Below the pieces are notes generated by a model. It was not told where the DNA came from, made no database searches, and saw nothing but the letters and a program-made list of their open reading frames with translations. Below, in pieces: positions 6,991 to 8,185 of a DNA stretch of 8,185 nucleotides. Numbering within the stretch: the first letter of the stretch is position 1; each line of letters opens with the position of its first letter. The stretch is from JAOUEE01 sp051011595. Lineage in GTDB: Bacteria > Actinomycetota > Acidimicrobiia > Acidimicrobiales > SHLQ01. Made by a program: the position numbers and the translations under genes. The stretch spans positions 1 to 8,185 of the forward strand of contig JBPCTQ010000308.1 in assembly GCA_051011595.1 (NCBI GenBank). The letters run 5' to 3'.

Positions 6991-8019
6991 ATGATCCTCG
7001 TGCAGCCGGCCACGACAGGCACGCTCACCGAGATCGGCCGAACCCTGCAGCGAGCTGTTCAGCTCGAGTTCGCAACCCTGCCGCCATATCTCTATGCCTG
7101 GTACAGCACCGGCCCCAATGCCGCGGCACGAGACCGCATCCTCGACATCGTTCACGAGGAGATGATCCACATGATGCTGGTCTGCAACATCATGAACTCG
7201 CTCGGCTTCACCCCTCAGGTGGCGGATACGGCGGCAGCAACCGTGGTTCCGACCTATCCAGGACCGCTGCCGTACTCGATCGGCTCCGGCCCGGACGGCC
7301 CGTTCGTGGTCCATCTGCTCGGCTTCTCCGAGGCGGCCATGGCCCAGGCGGCCAAGATCGAAGAACCGGAGCACAAGATAGCCATCCCCCTCGCGGCAGT
7401 GGAGCCGGAGTTCCAGACGATCGGGCAGTTCTACGCCGCGGTCAAGGGGTCCCTACCGGATGACGGCTGGAACCCGGTCAACCAGATCGATTCCGCCACC
7501 GCATTCGCAGGTGAGTTGTTCCCCATTCCGGACAAACATGCCGCGGAGAAGGCCATCGACCGAATCGTGTCCCAAGGCGAGGGGACCGAGGCCGGCACCG
7601 ATCAGAGCCCATTGGACTTCGAGGCCGAGGTGTCTCACTTCTACCGGTTCAGCGAGATCGAGAAGAACAAGGTTCTGCGGAAGGACTCGGGTCCGACCGG
7701 ATACCGATGGGGCGAATCCCTCGGCATCGACTTCAGCAGCGCCGTCCCGGCGATCGACGATCCCGGCACCTATGACTTCTCCGGCGATCCGCCCGCCCAG
7801 GCTGCCCAAGACCGATGCGACACGGCTTTCACCAGCATGGTCCAGGAACTGCAGCGGACGGTGACCGGCGACAGCGACCGGCTGGGAAATGCGGTGCGGC
7901 AGATGTTCGACCTGAGCCGAGCAGCAAGGGCCGCCCTCGAGATCGAGTTGGCCGGCCGGCCCGGTTTCGTGGCCGGCCCAGCGTTTCGCTTCCGACCCGA
8001 ACTCACGAATCGAGGCTGA
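6991..8019 (+). CDS. Ferritin-like protein of the VioB/RebD C-terminal type (iminophenylpyruvate dimer synthase-like domain)
   Basis: A 342-residue protein resembling the ferritin-like C-terminal domain of VioB and RebD (Pfam Ferritin-like, PF12902), which couple two imine molecules made from an aromatic amino acid. Candidate metal ligands can be read: E26 in QLEFATLPPYLYAWYS, E57-x2-H60 in HEEMIHMMLVCNIMNSLG, and E213-x2-H216 in EVSHFYRF. A QGEG motif at 195-198 also matches VioB as I recall it (DQGEGG). Unlike VioB, it lacks the roughly 500-residue N-terminal half. The ATG at 6991 is preferred because GAGAG (6977-6981) lies nine bases before it; an in-frame GTG at 6985 is possible. The next gene starts one base after the stop and looks like the missing VioB half, so the two are surely co-transcribed. 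The substrate cannot be told, and many proteins with this domain are annotated only as ferritin-like. Confidence 0.83.
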   Translation: MILVQPATTGTLTEIGRTLQRAVQLEFATLPPYLYAWYSTGPNAAARDRILDIVHEEMIHMMLVCNIMNSLGFTPQVADTAAATVVPTYPGPLPYSIGSGPDGPFVVHLLGFSEAAMAQAAKIEEPEHKIAIPLAAVEPEFQTIGQFYAAVKGSLPDDGWNPVNQIDSATAFAGELFPIPDKHAAEKAIDRIVSQGEGTEAGTDQSPLDFEAEVSHFYRFSEIEKNKVLRKDSGPTGYRWGESLGIDFSSAVPAIDDPGTYDFSGDPPAQAAQDRCDTAFTSMVQELQRTVTGDSDRLGNAVRQMFDLSRAARAALEIELAGRPGFVAGPAFRFRPELTNRG

Positions 8020-8020
8020 C

Positions 8021-8185
8021 ATGTCCATTCTCGAGACCCCTCGCATCTACTTCTCGGGAAAATGCACGTGGGACCCGATCGTCACCAACAACAGCCCGGG
8101 TTACTGGGACATCGTCACCAGCAAACCCGCCCCACCGGTCACCGACGCGGCTGCCTACCGGCGGCGTATCGACGACCTCATCCCG
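8021..8185 (+). CDS. N-terminal part of a VioB N-terminal-like protein (cut by window edge)
   Basis: Only the first 55 codons are inside the window. The start MSILETPRIYFSG closely resembles the VioB N-terminus as I recall it from Chromobacterium (MSILDFPRIHFRG), followed by a TNN (residues 22-24) close to the TAN of VioB. The ATG is preceded by GAGG at 8012-8015 with five bases between, and lies one base after the stop of the ferritin-like gene, so the pair forms an operon. By analogy it could partner or complement the ferritin-like protein, but the function of this half is poorly defined even in VioB. The assignment rests on a short stretch and needs the sequence past the edge. Confidence 0.68.
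   Translation, partial: MSILETPRIYFSGKCTWDPIVTNNSPGYWDIVTSKPAPPVTDAAAYRRRIDDLIP

Overview
The window comes from a GC-rich bacterial chromosome. Codon use, two short gene-dense transcription blocks, TAnnnT-type promoter spacing and a probable leaderless mRNA suggest an actinobacterium. The gene types would suit an Acidimicrobiia-like lineage, but that is inference and no marker gene fixes the taxon. Seven genes can be supported. Two of them run off the window edges. No rRNA, tRNA, insertion sequence or CRISPR array is visible.

Layout. Positions 1-3059 (minus strand) hold one very large membrane protein, cut at its C-terminus by the window edge. It joins a PAP2 lipid phosphatase, extra membrane helices, a kinase-like domain with an intact catalytic core, and a flippase-type domain of the lysylphosphatidylglycerol synthase TM (UPF0104) family. 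Divergent from it, 3206-4521 (plus) is a compact metal-resistance operon: an ArsR/SmtB-type sensor overlapping by four bases a CDF (CzcD-type) zinc/cobalt exporter. A 12-2-12 inverted repeat lies over the -10 box and the start codon of the sensor gene, and promoter spacing predicts a leaderless transcript. Positions 4561-5703 (minus) encode an LtrA-family membrane protein. Positions 5794-6282 (plus) encode a GNAT acetyltransferase, whose 3' end overlaps the end of a convergent beta-class carbonic anhydrase gene (6267-6782, minus).

The right end (6991 to the edge) is the most unusual part. It holds a ferritin-like protein of the VioB/RebD C-terminal type, followed after one base by the start of a gene whose N-terminus resembles the N-terminus of VioB. 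In violacein and rebeccamycin biosynthesis these are two halves of one iminophenylpyruvate dimer synthase. Here they are separate genes in swapped order, so this may be a split VioB-like enzyme or the front of an uncharacterised oxidative biosynthetic cluster. A perfect 12-bp palindrome near a TTGACA box lies upstream and may control it. The rest of this cluster, if there is one, lies beyond the window.
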